Positions 1 to 5,624 of a DNA stretch of 6,757 nt are shown here, one piece after another. A program made the position numbers and the translations under genes. The DNA lies in NCBI RefSeq assembly GCF_938030815.1, contig NZ_CALHII010000247.1:1-6757 (forward strand), written 5' to 3'. The DNA comes from an uncultured Campylobacter sp. GTDB taxonomy: Bacteria > Campylobacterota > Campylobacteria > Campylobacterales > Campylobacteraceae. Each line of letters begins with the position of its first letter. The stretch's first letter is position 1. The notes below the pieces were generated by a model. It saw nothing but the letters and a program-made list of their open reading frames with translations. It was not told the origin of the DNA and did not search any database.

Positions 1-391
1 GAGTGATAAAATTTTTGCAGGCGGGCTGCCGAAAGTCACGCTGCTTTTCGGCGCAACGCCTTATGCAAACGCAGGGGCGGCGCTGGTACATTTTCCACGC
101 GGAGTACGCACGGCGTGGCACACGCATCCTGCGGGGCAAAATTTAATCGTAACGAAGGGCAAAATTTACACTGGCACGGCGGACGGAATCGTACAAATCG
201 CCAGCCCCGGCGACGTGGTGCTCTGCCCGCCTGGCGTCAAGCATTGGCACGGAGCCGGACTGCACGAAGACGGAGAGCACATCGCGGTAACCTTTGAAAA
301 GGACGGCAAAAACGTAACGTGGATGAAGCATCTAAGCGAGGACGAATATAAAAACCTCATCGAAAAAGCGGACGCAAAGGACGCGGAGTAG
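1..391 (+). CDS. Cupin-domain protein, 3' part (5' end outside window)
   Basis: The frame is open from the left edge (first whole codon at base 2) to a TAG at 389-391, giving 129 visible residues; the true start lies upstream. Both cupin motifs are visible. Motif 1 is G34-x5-H40-x-H42-x3-Q46-x6-G53, matching the classic G-x5-HxH-x3,4-E-x6-G with Gln in place of Glu. Motif 2 is G70-x5-P76-x-G78-x2-H81, followed by W-H. H40, H42, Q46 and H81 are the expected metal ligands. The context (TAWHTHPAGQ, then CPPGVKHWHGA) resembles the small single-domain cupins often annotated as cupin or carboxymuconolactone-decarboxylase-associated proteins. These are cytosolic beta-barrels of mostly unknown substrate. 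The tail after about residue 104 is charged and helical. It converges on the minus-strand gene at 460. Family assignment is firm; the reaction is unknown. Confidence 0.85.
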   Translation, partial: SDKIFAGGLPKVTLLFGATPYANAGAALVHFPRGVRTAWHTHPAGQNLIVTKGKIYTGTADGIVQIASPGDVVLCPPGVKHWHGAGLHEDGEHIAVTFEKDGKNVTWMKHLSEDEYKNLIEKADAKDAE

Positions 392-422
392 TATCCCCCG
401 GGTAGAATTTACGGCAGTTGCA

Positions 423-464
423 GATAAATTTTTTTGCGTGCCGTTAGGCGCATTTAAATTTATC
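423..464. terminator. Hairpin between convergent genes, possible bidirectional terminator
   Basis: A perfect 9-bp inverted repeat, GATAAATTT (423-431) and AAATTTATC (456-464), encloses a second GC-containing stem: TGC 435-437 with GCA 450-452, and GCC 440-442 with GGC 447-449, around a GTTA loop. It lies 31 bases after the cupin stop and covers the stop codon of the minus-strand gene (460-462). Position between convergent genes and T/A runs flanking the inner stem suggest termination in both directions. Internal mismatches (T run against T run) weaken it. Confidence 0.4.
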
Positions 465-675
465 CCTCAATGCCAAGCAGATCGCTGAAAATTTCTTTAC
501 AATACTGCATGAAGCGTTTGGGAATTTTAACGCCGCTGATATCCACGGCGATGACGCTATCTTGGACTTCAAAAACGATAAGCTCGCTAGTGATTTTCAC
601 AGCCTTGCAGCCGTTATAGCATGCGTCGCCTACACTTGGCGTATAAGCCGTTATGCGGTGCGTCTGCGTCCTCAT
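460..675 (-). CDS. Small hypothetical protein, probably the C-terminal part of a frameshifted gene
   Basis: This 71-residue frame starts at ATG 675 and ends at TAA 460-462. I do not recognise the family. Composition is protein-like, with no low-complexity stretch: a Cys pair (DACYNGC), a central alternating hydrophobic segment (SELIVFEVQDSVIAVDISG, likely beta strands) and a C-terminal helix (RFMQYCKEIFSDLLG). There is no good Shine-Dalgarno in front of ATG 675 (only CGGGCGGT). The frame stays open 12 codons upstream without an alternative start, to a TAA. The sequence just upstream is protein-like in another frame (see the entry at 460-794), so this is more likely the tail of a longer protein than a complete gene. 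It lies downstream of purM but is separated from it by a terminator. Confidence 0.4.
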   Translation of the reverse strand: MRTQTHRITAYTPSVGDACYNGCKAVKITSELIVFEVQDSVIAVDISGVKIPKRFMQYCKEIFSDLLGIEG

Positions 676-794
676 ACCGCCCGAGCTTGATTGGTCTTTG
701 GAAAAGCAGAGTTCTTATAGTCGTACCTATCGTCCGCAAGGTCTATCATATAATAATTATCGGCGCTATTTTCGGAGGTAGTAGCAATACCGGC
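460..794 (-). pseudogene. Frameshifted small gene: two adjoining open frames
   Basis: Going leftward on the minus strand, one frame is open from 794 (just after a TAA at 797-795) to a TGA at 674-672. It reads AGIATTSENSADNYYMIDLA, then DDRYDYKNSAF. The next frame continues as SKDQSSSGGMRTQTHRITAY and runs to 460. Adding one T to the TTTT run at 705-702 (AAAA on the plus strand) joins them into one smooth hydrophilic protein. From the ATG at 749 that would be about 96 residues. No start with a ribosome-binding site is visible, and an in-frame stop precedes residue 1, so the 5' end may also be lost; the 'AGIA' opening could be the end of a missing signal peptide. It may be a true pseudogene, a homopolymer sequencing error, or contingent slippage. 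The two-frame reading is inference from composition. Confidence 0.45.
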
Positions 795-830
795 TTAAAA
801 ATTTAGTCTAAGCATAAATTCTGCTTTGGC

Positions 831-854
831 AAAAAGCGGCAAATTTTACCGCTT
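831..854 (-). terminator. Intrinsic terminator of purM
   Basis: On the minus strand, AAGCGG (854-849) and CCGCTT (839-834) form a 6-bp stem, extendable by a T-G wobble, around a TAAAATTTG loop. The 3' arm runs straight into a T5 stretch (835-831). It begins 5 bases after the purM TAA (862-860). Stem, U-tract and position are all as expected for a rho-independent terminator. Confidence 0.7.
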
Positions 855-859
855 CAAAT

Positions 860-1843
860 TTAAGCAAATTGCACGCCCCCGCCTTTTACGACCTCTCCGA
901 TGACGTAGCCGTCGGTGTTAGCGAGCACGAAGTTAGCGTTTTCTTTCGGCGCTACGACGATCATGCCAACGCCCATATTAAACGTCCTCATCATCTCTGC
1001 CGGCTCCACTTTTTGCGCGATGATTTTAAATATCTCAGGCGTGCGGATCGCGGTGTGCTCGATCTTCGCACCCAGCCCCTCCGGAAATACGCGCGGCAGG
1101 TTTTCCACGATGCCGCCGCCCGTGATGTGCGCGAGCGCGTGGATCTTATCTTTTAAATTTAAAAAGTCGCCGACGTAAATCCTGGTCGGTTCCAAAAACA
1201 TGTCGATGAGCGCGCGGCCGTCTACTTTGTCGTCAAATTTCAGCCCTAGCTCGGCGATCACTTTGCGCGCGAGCGAGAAGCCGTTTGAGTGCAGGCCGCT
1301 GCTAGGAAGCGCGATGAGCGCATCGCCCTCGCGGACGAATTTTGAGCGGTCGATCTCGTCCTCCTCGGCGATGCCCACGGCAAAGCCTGCAAGGTCGAAG
1401 TCGCCTTTTTCATACATCGAGGGCATCTCCGCCGTTTCGCCGCCGATCAGTGCACAGCGGGCGAGCTTGCAGCCCTCGGCGATGCTTTTTACGACTTCTT
1501 TTGCATCGCTGATCTCAAGCTTCGCCGTCGCGTAGTAGTCGAGGAAAAACAGCGGCTTGGCGAAGTTGCAGATGAGGTCGTTCACGCACATCGCGACGAG
1601 GTCTTGACCCACGCCGTCAAATTTGCGCGCGTCGATCGCAAGTCGTAGCTTTGTGCCTACGCCGTCGGTGGCGCCTAGGATCGCAGGTTTTTTGTAGCCT
1701 GCGGGCAACCTCACCGCGCCGCTAAACGAGCCGATACCGCCCAAAACGTGCGGAGTTTGCGTAGCTTTGACGAACGGTTTTATCGCCTCTACGAAGTCAT
1801 TTCCCGCGTCTATATCGACGCCAGCGTCTTTGTAGCTTATCAA
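860..1843 (-). CDS. purM: Phosphoribosylformylglycinamidine cyclo-ligase (AIR synthetase)
   Basis: PurM closes the imidazole ring in de novo purine synthesis: FGAM plus ATP gives AIR, ADP and phosphate, in the cytosol. The 327-residue product is close to the family's usual length. Visible signatures: YKDAGVDIDAGN at 4-15, the nucleotide-binding GATDGVGTKL at 57-66, AMCVNDL at 84-90, GGETAEMP at 134-141, GLHSNGFSL at 183-191, HITGGGIVENLPR at 239-251 and FNMGVGM at 298-304. This is the usual order of an N-terminal AIRS domain followed by AIRS_C. The start is TTG at 1843-1841, chosen because a GGAGG (1855-1851) lies 7 bases upstream and the family N-terminus begins here. It is divergent from coaE, and a terminator lies just after its stop. 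Nothing is missing or broken. Confidence 0.97.
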   Translation of the reverse strand: MISYKDAGVDIDAGNDFVEAIKPFVKATQTPHVLGGIGSFSGAVRLPAGYKKPAILGATDGVGTKLRLAIDARKFDGVGQDLVAMCVNDLICNFAKPLFFLDYYATAKLEISDAKEVVKSIAEGCKLARCALIGGETAEMPSMYEKGDFDLAGFAVGIAEEDEIDRSKFVREGDALIALPSSGLHSNGFSLARKVIAELGLKFDDKVDGRALIDMFLEPTRIYVGDFLNLKDKIHALAHITGGGIVENLPRVFPEGLGAKIEHTAIRTPEIFKIIAQKVEPAEMMRTFNMGVGMIVVAPKENANFVLANTDGYVIGEVVKGGGVQFA

Positions 1844-1916
1844 ATTTTATCCTCCAAGATGGTATAATTTTGCAGATTTTAGCTAAAATCGAATAAAAAC
1901 GCTATAAAGGCTCACC
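1844..1916. promoter_or_regulatory. Divergent purM-coaE promoter region with 16-bp palindrome
   Basis: The 73-base gap must drive both genes. It holds a perfect palindrome, GATTTTAGCTAAAATC, at 1875-1890. Each half contains a TAAAAT -10-like hexamer pointing outward: 1884-1889 toward coaE and 1881-1876 toward purM. A second, better -10 (GGTATAATTT, hexamer 1863-1868) points toward coaE. Ribosome-binding sites flank the region: GGAGG 1855-1851 for purM and AAAGG 1906-1910 for coaE. The -10 boxes are the Campylobacter sigma-70 type, which tolerates a poor -35. Whether the palindrome binds a regulator is unknown. Confidence 0.5.
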
Positions 1917-2591
1917 TTGAAATTTAAACACGCCGTCGTCATCACGGGCAGCATCGGTAGCGGCAAGAGCGCGGTTTGCGAGCTACTTCGTGATCGCGGA
2001 TTTGAGATTATCGACGCCGATAAGATTTCGCACCTGGTTTTGGATCGCTGCGCCGCGCAGGTGGCTGAAATTTTCGGCGCGCAATACGTCGTGCAAAAAG
2101 ACGTACAGGTCGAAAATTTTGCCTCGCATGCGGAATTTAACGCTAGATCGGACGAGGAAATTTCGTCCGCCACCTGCGCCTCGGTGGACCGAAAAAAGCT
2201 AGGCGAGCTGGTGTTTAAAAATCCTGCTGAGCTTGCAAAGCTAGAAGCGCTGCTGCATCCGAAGATAACGGCTGAAATTTTATCGCAGGCGCAGGCTTTG
2301 GAGGCGAAAGGAAAGCTTTTTTTTGTCGATATTCCGCTGTTTTTCGAGGGCAAGAGGTATGAGTTTTTTGATAAAGCAGCGGTCGTTTATGCGCCTAAAG
2401 ATACGCTGATCGCGCGCGTGATGAAGCGAAACGGACTGGATCATGCCGCCGCAAAGCACCGCGTGGAACTGCAAGCGGACATAGAGCAAAAGCGCACTAT
2501 GGCGGACTTTGTGATAGACAATAGTGGCGATCTCGCCGCGCTTGAGGTCGCGGTGGAGAGATTTTTAAAAGAGCTAAAAGATAAAATTTAG
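1917..2591 (+). CDS. coaE: Dephospho-CoA kinase
   Basis: CoaE phosphorylates the ribose 3'-hydroxyl of dephospho-CoA with ATP, the last step of coenzyme A synthesis, in the cytosol. Visible in the 224-residue product: a P-loop GSIGSGKS at 11-18, IIDADKISH at 31-39 with the family's DAD, VDRKKLGELVF at 90-100, LHPKI at 113-117, the strand and lid start FVDIPLFFE at 136-144, and ADFVIDNSG at 196-204. The start is TTG at 1917, with AAAGG 6 bases upstream; the N-terminus then matches the family. It is about 20 residues longer than many CoaE proteins. The extra length sits around residues 58-88, a polar Ser/Glu/Ala-rich stretch before the DRKKL motif. A 65-base gap leads to the Sel1-repeat gene, so cotranscription is possible. 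Confidence 0.95.
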   Translation: MKFKHAVVITGSIGSGKSAVCELLRDRGFEIIDADKISHLVLDRCAAQVAEIFGAQYVVQKDVQVENFASHAEFNARSDEEISSATCASVDRKKLGELVFKNPAELAKLEALLHPKITAEILSQAQALEAKGKLFFVDIPLFFEGKRYEFFDKAAVVYAPKDTLIARVMKRNGLDHAAAKHRVELQADIEQKRTMADFVIDNSGDLAALEVAVERFLKELKDKI

Positions 2592-2644
2592 CCCTTTGCA
2601 CGGTTGCGTAAAATTTCTACGCGAATTAAGATGGGATTTAAAAT

Positions 2645-2651
2645 AAAGGAG
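2645..2651 (+). promoter_or_regulatory. Ribosome-binding site deciding the start of the Sel1-repeat gene
   Basis: AAAGGAG is followed by CG and a double ATG. It lies 2 bases from the first ATG (2654) but 5 bases from the second (2657), which favours the second as start. Confidence 0.6.
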
Positions 2652-2656
2652 CGATG

Positions 2657-3577
2657 ATGAGGATCGGTAGCTGTGCCCAAAAGGGCGCTAAATTTCAAAA
2701 TTTTAAAAGCACGCCGCTTAAAGAGCGGTTAAAATTTACGGCGCGAATGGTTTTGCTCTCCGCGCTGTTTGCGACGGGCGCTGCGGCGGAGATCGACGAT
2801 CTAAGGAAGGGCTGCGCCGCGGGGAGCGAGATGGATTGTAAAAAACTAAGCCGCGTGATAAATGAGCTGCAGCGCAACTGCGACGCAGGCGGCGAGGAAA
2901 ACGCGCTGGATTGCGCAAATTTGGGCTACGCATACGACTCAAATAGAAGCTTCAGGCAGGCCGCGCGCTATTACGACATGGCGTGCAAGCTCGGCGAGCA
3001 GAAGGGCTGCGTCTATTTAGGGCTGCTCTACAACGACGGGCAGGGGGTGGCGCAGGATCGCAAGAGGGCGAATGAGCTTTTTAGCGATGCTTGCAAGAAA
3101 AACAGCAGCGAGGGGTGCGCGAGCCTTGCATACAACTATAAAAAGGGGCTCGGCGTCTATCCCAACGTGAAAAAGGCGATCGAGCTTTTGATCAAGGCTT
3201 GCAAAATGGGGCAGGTAGAGGCGTGCCATAACCTAGGGCTTAGCTACGTTCTTGGCGAAGGCGTGAAAAAAGACGCGGACAGGGCTAGGATATTTTTTAA
3301 TAGGGCTTGTGAGCAAGGACACGCGGATTCTTGCGTAAATTTAGGCGTCACGTATTTCAAAGGCGACGGCGGGCAAAAGGATCACGCCCTTGCTGCGAAG
3401 TATTTTAGCGAGGCGTGCGAGAGAAGCGACGAGCCGCTAGCCTGCTCAAATTTGGCGTATCAATACGAAAAGGGCTGGGGCGTAGCGAAAGATAAAAAGA
3501 AGGCACGCGAGCTTTACGAAAAGGCTTGCAAGCTCGGAAGATTTGATGCTTGCGAGCATTTAGAGACTATGAGATGA
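2657..3577 (+). CDS. Secreted cysteine-rich Sel1-repeat protein (Hcp-like)
   Basis: The 306-residue product has a long basic leader, a hydrophobic stretch (MVLLSALFATGAAA, residues 31-44) and a good signal-peptidase I site, AAA|E, at 44/45. The mature part is a ladder of Sel1-like helical repeats. Eight Cys pairs are visible: 53/61, 75/86, 110/118, 146/154, 182/190, 218/226, 254/263 and 291/299. From residue 110 the period is 36, with one repeat of 37. Repeats carry the usual ACKxGxxxAC..LG..Y..G.GV..D..KA pattern. Paired cysteines eight apart in 36-residue repeats are the mark of the Helicobacter cysteine-rich proteins (HcpA-G), in which each pair forms a disulfide joining two helices. Those proteins are periplasmic or secreted, with roles proposed in host interaction and weak beta-lactam binding. 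Function here is not shown. An internal ATG at 2747 lacks a ribosome-binding site and would remove the basic n-region. Confidence 0.88.
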   Translation: MRIGSCAQKGAKFQNFKSTPLKERLKFTARMVLLSALFATGAAAEIDDLRKGCAAGSEMDCKKLSRVINELQRNCDAGGEENALDCANLGYAYDSNRSFRQAARYYDMACKLGEQKGCVYLGLLYNDGQGVAQDRKRANELFSDACKKNSSEGCASLAYNYKKGLGVYPNVKKAIELLIKACKMGQVEACHNLGLSYVLGEGVKKDADRARIFFNRACEQGHADSCVNLGVTYFKGDGGQKDHALAAKYFSEACERSDEPLACSNLAYQYEKGWGVAKDKKKARELYEKACKLGRFDACEHLETMR

Positions 3578-3757
3578 GAGGCTCTAACATCCATTGTGAA
3601 AGGCGCGTAACAAAATGGGCTCACGAAAGAAAATGTGTTAGTAAATTGAGTCTTAGTAAAGCCTAGGAATAAGCGATACGCTTAAATTTAGATAGAAGTA
3701 AAATTTTAATAAAGCGTTAGTGAGCGTTAGTAATTTTAAAAATTTGCGAGGTAGATA
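3578..3757 (+). promoter_or_regulatory. dapF upstream region with TTAGT repeats
   Basis: These 180 bases hold no gene. TTAGTAAA occurs at 3638-3645 and 3653-3660 (15 bases apart), and GCGTTAGT at 3714-3721 and 3724-3731 (10 bases apart, one helical turn). TAAGCG-ATA-CGCTTA at 3670-3684 is a short perfect inverted repeat with a 3-base loop. TAAAAT at 3699-3704 is a weak -10 candidate. GAGG at 3748-3751 is the dapF ribosome-binding site. That a separate dapF promoter lies here is likely from the gap length; the exact site is uncertain. Confidence 0.35.
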
Positions 3758-4636
3758 ATGAAAATTTCAAAATATAATGCGAGCGGAAATGATTTCGTAA
3801 TATTTACGGATTCAGTTAAGGCGGATAGATCCAAGCTAGCGCGTGAGCTATGCGATAGGCGCGATGGAGTAGGCGCTGACGGGCTCATCGTCGTACTACC
3901 TAAATTTAACGGTATCGAGGGGATAAACTTTGAGTGGGAATTTTATAATAGCGACGGCAGTAGCGCCGATATGTGCGGCAACGGCTCGCGAGCGGTATGC
4001 ATGTATGCGTATGAAAATTTTTTGGCCGCGCAAAGTATGAAATTCCTAAGCGGCGCAGGCGTAATTAGCGGTGAAATTTTCGGTATTTTCGGCGGAAATT
4101 TGAGCGAGAGCATGCGAGGCGAGCTACGCAATGTAAGCTTTGGCGAGATTTTCAATCTGCGTCCTAATGCTCACGCGTTAGTAGCTAATGTCGAGGTAAT
4201 GTTAACTCATCCTAAGCGCCTGGGCGAAAGCTTTGAGGAGGCAGGGCTAACGTGGTATTTTTATAACACAGGAGTGCCGCACTTAGTAACTTTTGTTAGC
4301 GATTTAAATGAGTTCGACGCCGCACTAGCCCGCGATCTGCGTGAAAAGTATAACGCTAACGTTAATTATGCGTTAGTTCAAAGCCGCCTCGCAAGCAAAA
4401 TTTTAAAGGTGCGCACCTTTGAGCGTGGCGTAGAAGCCGAAACTCTCGCATGCGGTACGGGGATGGCAGCATGCTTCATCGCAGGCGTCGAAAATATGGG
4501 GCTAGCTCCCGATATCCGCGTGATACCTGCAAGCGGTGAAACGCTAAATTTACGCTTAGGGGATGGAGGCAAAATTTACTTTCGCGGCGACGTTAGGCAT
4601 ACTTTCGATGGCGAATTTATCGGATACGTGGAGTAG
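3758..4636 (+). CDS. dapF: Diaminopimelate epimerase
   Basis: DapF converts LL-diaminopimelate to meso-diaminopimelate, the precursor of lysine and of the peptidoglycan cross-link, by a cofactor-free two-cysteine mechanism in the cytosol. Both catalytic cysteines are present: Cys73 in ADMCGNGSR (70-78) and Cys232 in ETLACGTG (228-235). Substrate-binding signatures are SGNDFV at 9-14, FYNSDGS at 62-68, NTGVPH at 170-175 and FERGVEAET at 221-229. The start ATG 3758 follows GAGG by 6 bases and gives the canonical N-terminus. At 292 residues it is longer than the 249 I recall for C. jejuni and about 274 for E. coli. The additional residues appear to lie around 100-160, where a Gly/Ile/Phe-rich stretch follows the first catalytic loop. 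The frame is intact and it should be active. Confidence 0.96.
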   Translation: MKISKYNASGNDFVIFTDSVKADRSKLARELCDRRDGVGADGLIVVLPKFNGIEGINFEWEFYNSDGSSADMCGNGSRAVCMYAYENFLAAQSMKFLSGAGVISGEIFGIFGGNLSESMRGELRNVSFGEIFNLRPNAHALVANVEVMLTHPKRLGESFEEAGLTWYFYNTGVPHLVTFVSDLNEFDAALARDLREKYNANVNYALVQSRLASKILKVRTFERGVEAETLACGTGMAACFIAGVENMGLAPDIRVIPASGETLNLRLGDGGKIYFRGDVRHTFDGEFIGYVE

Positions 4637-4891
4637 GCAGGGCGAAATTTCGAGCCGGTTTGCGTAATAATTTTAATTGCGAAGTAAAATTTGGCGCTTA
4701 ACTGCAAAATTTAATTCCTAAATTTCTGAATTTTATGAAATAAAATTTCAAAATTTTAGTGCGCGGAATTTTACTACTAAGTTTGAAATTTTTTGATTGA
4801 ATTCTGCACTTGCATTGCGCCAATTTAGGCTTCTGCGGAATTTAAGCGTTATAGCATTATAAAATTTACGCTCTAACCCGATCATTTGGTT

Positions 4892-4897
4892 TATAAT
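4892..4897 (+). promoter_or_regulatory. Orphan -10 promoter box
   Basis: The sequence GGTTTATAATTTTT contains a perfect TATAAT with the T-rich flanks typical of Campylobacter sigma-70 promoters. A transcript would begin near 4905 and run into the tandem repeats at 4931-4976. No ATG-started gene follows, so it is either a chance match or the promoter of an untranslated RNA. Confidence 0.3.
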
Positions 4898-4930
4898 TTT
4901 TGCTGCCACCGCAAAAAATCCGCCGTGTTC

Positions 4931-4975
4931 GCACAAGTGAAATTCCGTCGCATTTGCACGAGTGAAATTCCGCCA
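4931..4975. repeat. Two tandem copies of a 25-base unit
   Basis: GCACAAGTGAAATTCCGTCG (4931-4950) recurs 25 bases later as GCACGAGTGAAATTCCGCCA (4956-4975), with 17 of 20 bases identical. Related cores AAATTCTGTCA (5023-5033), GAATTCCGTCGC (5147-5158) and GAAATTCTGTCGC (5556-5568) extend the family through the neighbouring non-coding DNA. There are too few copies and no uniform spacers, so it is not a CRISPR. Confidence 0.6.
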
Positions 4976-5016
4976 CTGATAGCAGAAAGCGTGGCATCAA
5001 GCGCAAATCCTCGCTG

Positions 5017-5111
5017 CGGGTAAAATTCTGTCATTGACGATAAAAGCTAGATTTATCGATACGACAATTCTTGAAGCGCGGTAGAATTTACTAACGACGA
5101 TAAAAGCATAG
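5017..5111. repeat. Imperfect direct repeat, 60-base period
   Basis: GACGATAAAAGC at 5036-5047 recurs exactly 60 bases later at 5096-5107. The similarity extends left through GGTAAAATTCTG (5019-5030) and GGTAGAATTTAC (5080-5091) and right through CTAG/CATAG. Function is unknown; it may be a decayed duplication. Confidence 0.5.
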
Positions 5112-5212
5112 TGTGGTTACGGCGAAATTTAAAATTTGCACCAGCCGAATTCCGTCGCGCCGTCATTTTGTCGTTTAAATTTTAAATTCCATCCGCGTCG
5201 GTTTGGCCGAAA

Positions 5213-5359
5213 CTAGGCATAAAATCTGATGATTAACTCTCTGGCGAGCGCTAAAATCACGACGAAGATTGTAAATTTTAATAAAGATTTTTGTCGCATC
5301 GTGGCGAGCATAGCGATGCCGAATAAAACGAGCGCAATGTCTAAAAATGTATCTTTCAT
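5213..5359 (-). CDS. 48-residue two-helix membrane protein
   Basis: The frame runs from ATG 5359-5357 to TAG 5215-5213. The protein starts MKDTFLDIALVLFGIAMLAT, with one hydrophobic helix at about 5-20. A basic turn (MRQKSLLK, 21-28) follows, then a second helix (FTIFVVILALA, 29-39), then RELIIRFYA. This is a helical hairpin with the basic turn probably cytoplasmic. Its ATG overlaps the TGA of the preceding gene (ATGA, 5359-5356) and it has no ribosome-binding site of its own, so translation is presumably coupled. I do not recognise a family. The size and shape would suit a small membrane toxin, a holin-like protein or a subunit of a membrane complex, but nothing here decides. Its short length means automated annotation could miss it. 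Confidence 0.65.
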   Translation of the reverse strand: MKDTFLDIALVLFGIAMLATMRQKSLLKFTIFVVILALARELIIRFYA

Positions 5360-5520
5360 ACGCTTAATTGAAATTTAATCAAAATGCCAAGTATGACAAG
5401 AAGTATTATAAAGCGCAAGATTGATCGCATGGAGGATAGATCGCCAAATTCTTTGTCATATTCCTTTTTTACCTCCCACTCAGCTTTCCAGGCGAACATT
5501 TTTACTATAAAATCCAGCAT
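5356..5520 (-). CDS. 54-residue membrane protein with charged N-terminal half
   Basis: The frame runs from ATG 5520-5518 to TGA 5358-5356. GGAG (5530-5527), within AAAAAGGAG, lies 6 bases upstream, a strong ribosome-binding site. An ATG two codons earlier (5526) abuts the site and is too close to serve. The protein begins MLDFIVKMFAWKAEWEVKKE, an amphipathic, charged and Trp-containing segment up to about residue 31. It ends in one transmembrane helix (RFIILLVILGILIKF, 36-50). The stop overlaps the start of the next gene by four bases, so the two form a coupled pair. It lies 104 bases downstream of the winged-helix regulator on the same strand. I do not recognise the family. Strong translation signals and coupling argue that it is real. 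Confidence 0.72.
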   Translation of the reverse strand: MLDFIVKMFAWKAEWEVKKEYDKEFGDLSSMRSILRFIILLVILGILIKFQLSV

Positions 5521-5624
5521 TTTCATCTCCTTTTTAAGGCTAGTCGCATAAAAACGAAATTCTGTCGCTCCACGTGAAATTAAAGAATTCTATCTAATTG
5601 GCGCTTAAAATTTTTAATTTTGAA

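Larger units (their letters stand above)
4637..5212. other. Gene-poor AT-rich region with degenerate repeats
   Basis: I find no convincing gene in these 576 bases. A hairpin of A/T pairs only, AATTTTAT-GAA-ATAAAATT (4729-4747), could aid dapF termination but has no following T run. A TATAAT with Campylobacter-like flanks sits at 4892-4897 (+) with no gene after it. From about 4925 to 5160 the DNA is richer in GC and carries related short repeats (separate entries). Open stretches of 30-40 codons occur on both strands there but lack ribosome-binding sites, so decayed coding sequence is possible but not shown. Confidence 0.6.

Noticed and set aside
660..710. Programmed -1 ribosomal frameshift joining the two small frames
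   Set aside because: The site GCTTTTCC is not a classic X-XXY-YYZ slippery heptamer and no clear downstream stem was seen; mutation or sequencing error is simpler.
621..806. 61-codon plus-strand frame with an Ile-rich hydrophobic end
   Set aside because: No ribosome-binding site; the minus strand of the same DNA reads as more protein-like.
1200..1535. 111-codon open frame on the plus strand inside purM
   Set aside because: Ser/Ala/Pro-rich shadow of the purM coding strand; purM has full family motifs.
1883..2353. 156-codon open frame on the minus strand across coaE
   Set aside because: Ser/Cys-rich antisense shadow; coaE carries the P-loop and other family motifs.
2606..2622. GCGTA-AAATTTC-TACGC hairpin after coaE as a terminator
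   Set aside because: Only a 5-bp stem and no T run follows; not strong enough to call.
4748..4936. 62-codon open frame on the minus strand in the dapF downstream gap
   Set aside because: No ribosome-binding site; composition is that of AAATTT-rich non-coding DNA; it overlaps the orphan promoter box.
4905..5022. Plus-strand frame from GTG 4925 (about 32 codons) after the orphan promoter
   Set aside because: No ribosome-binding site, very short, and its repeated KFRR-like codons come from the DNA repeat itself.
4931..5111. CRISPR-like array from the short repeats
   Set aside because: Only two near-tandem copies, uneven spacing, diverged units and no cas genes.
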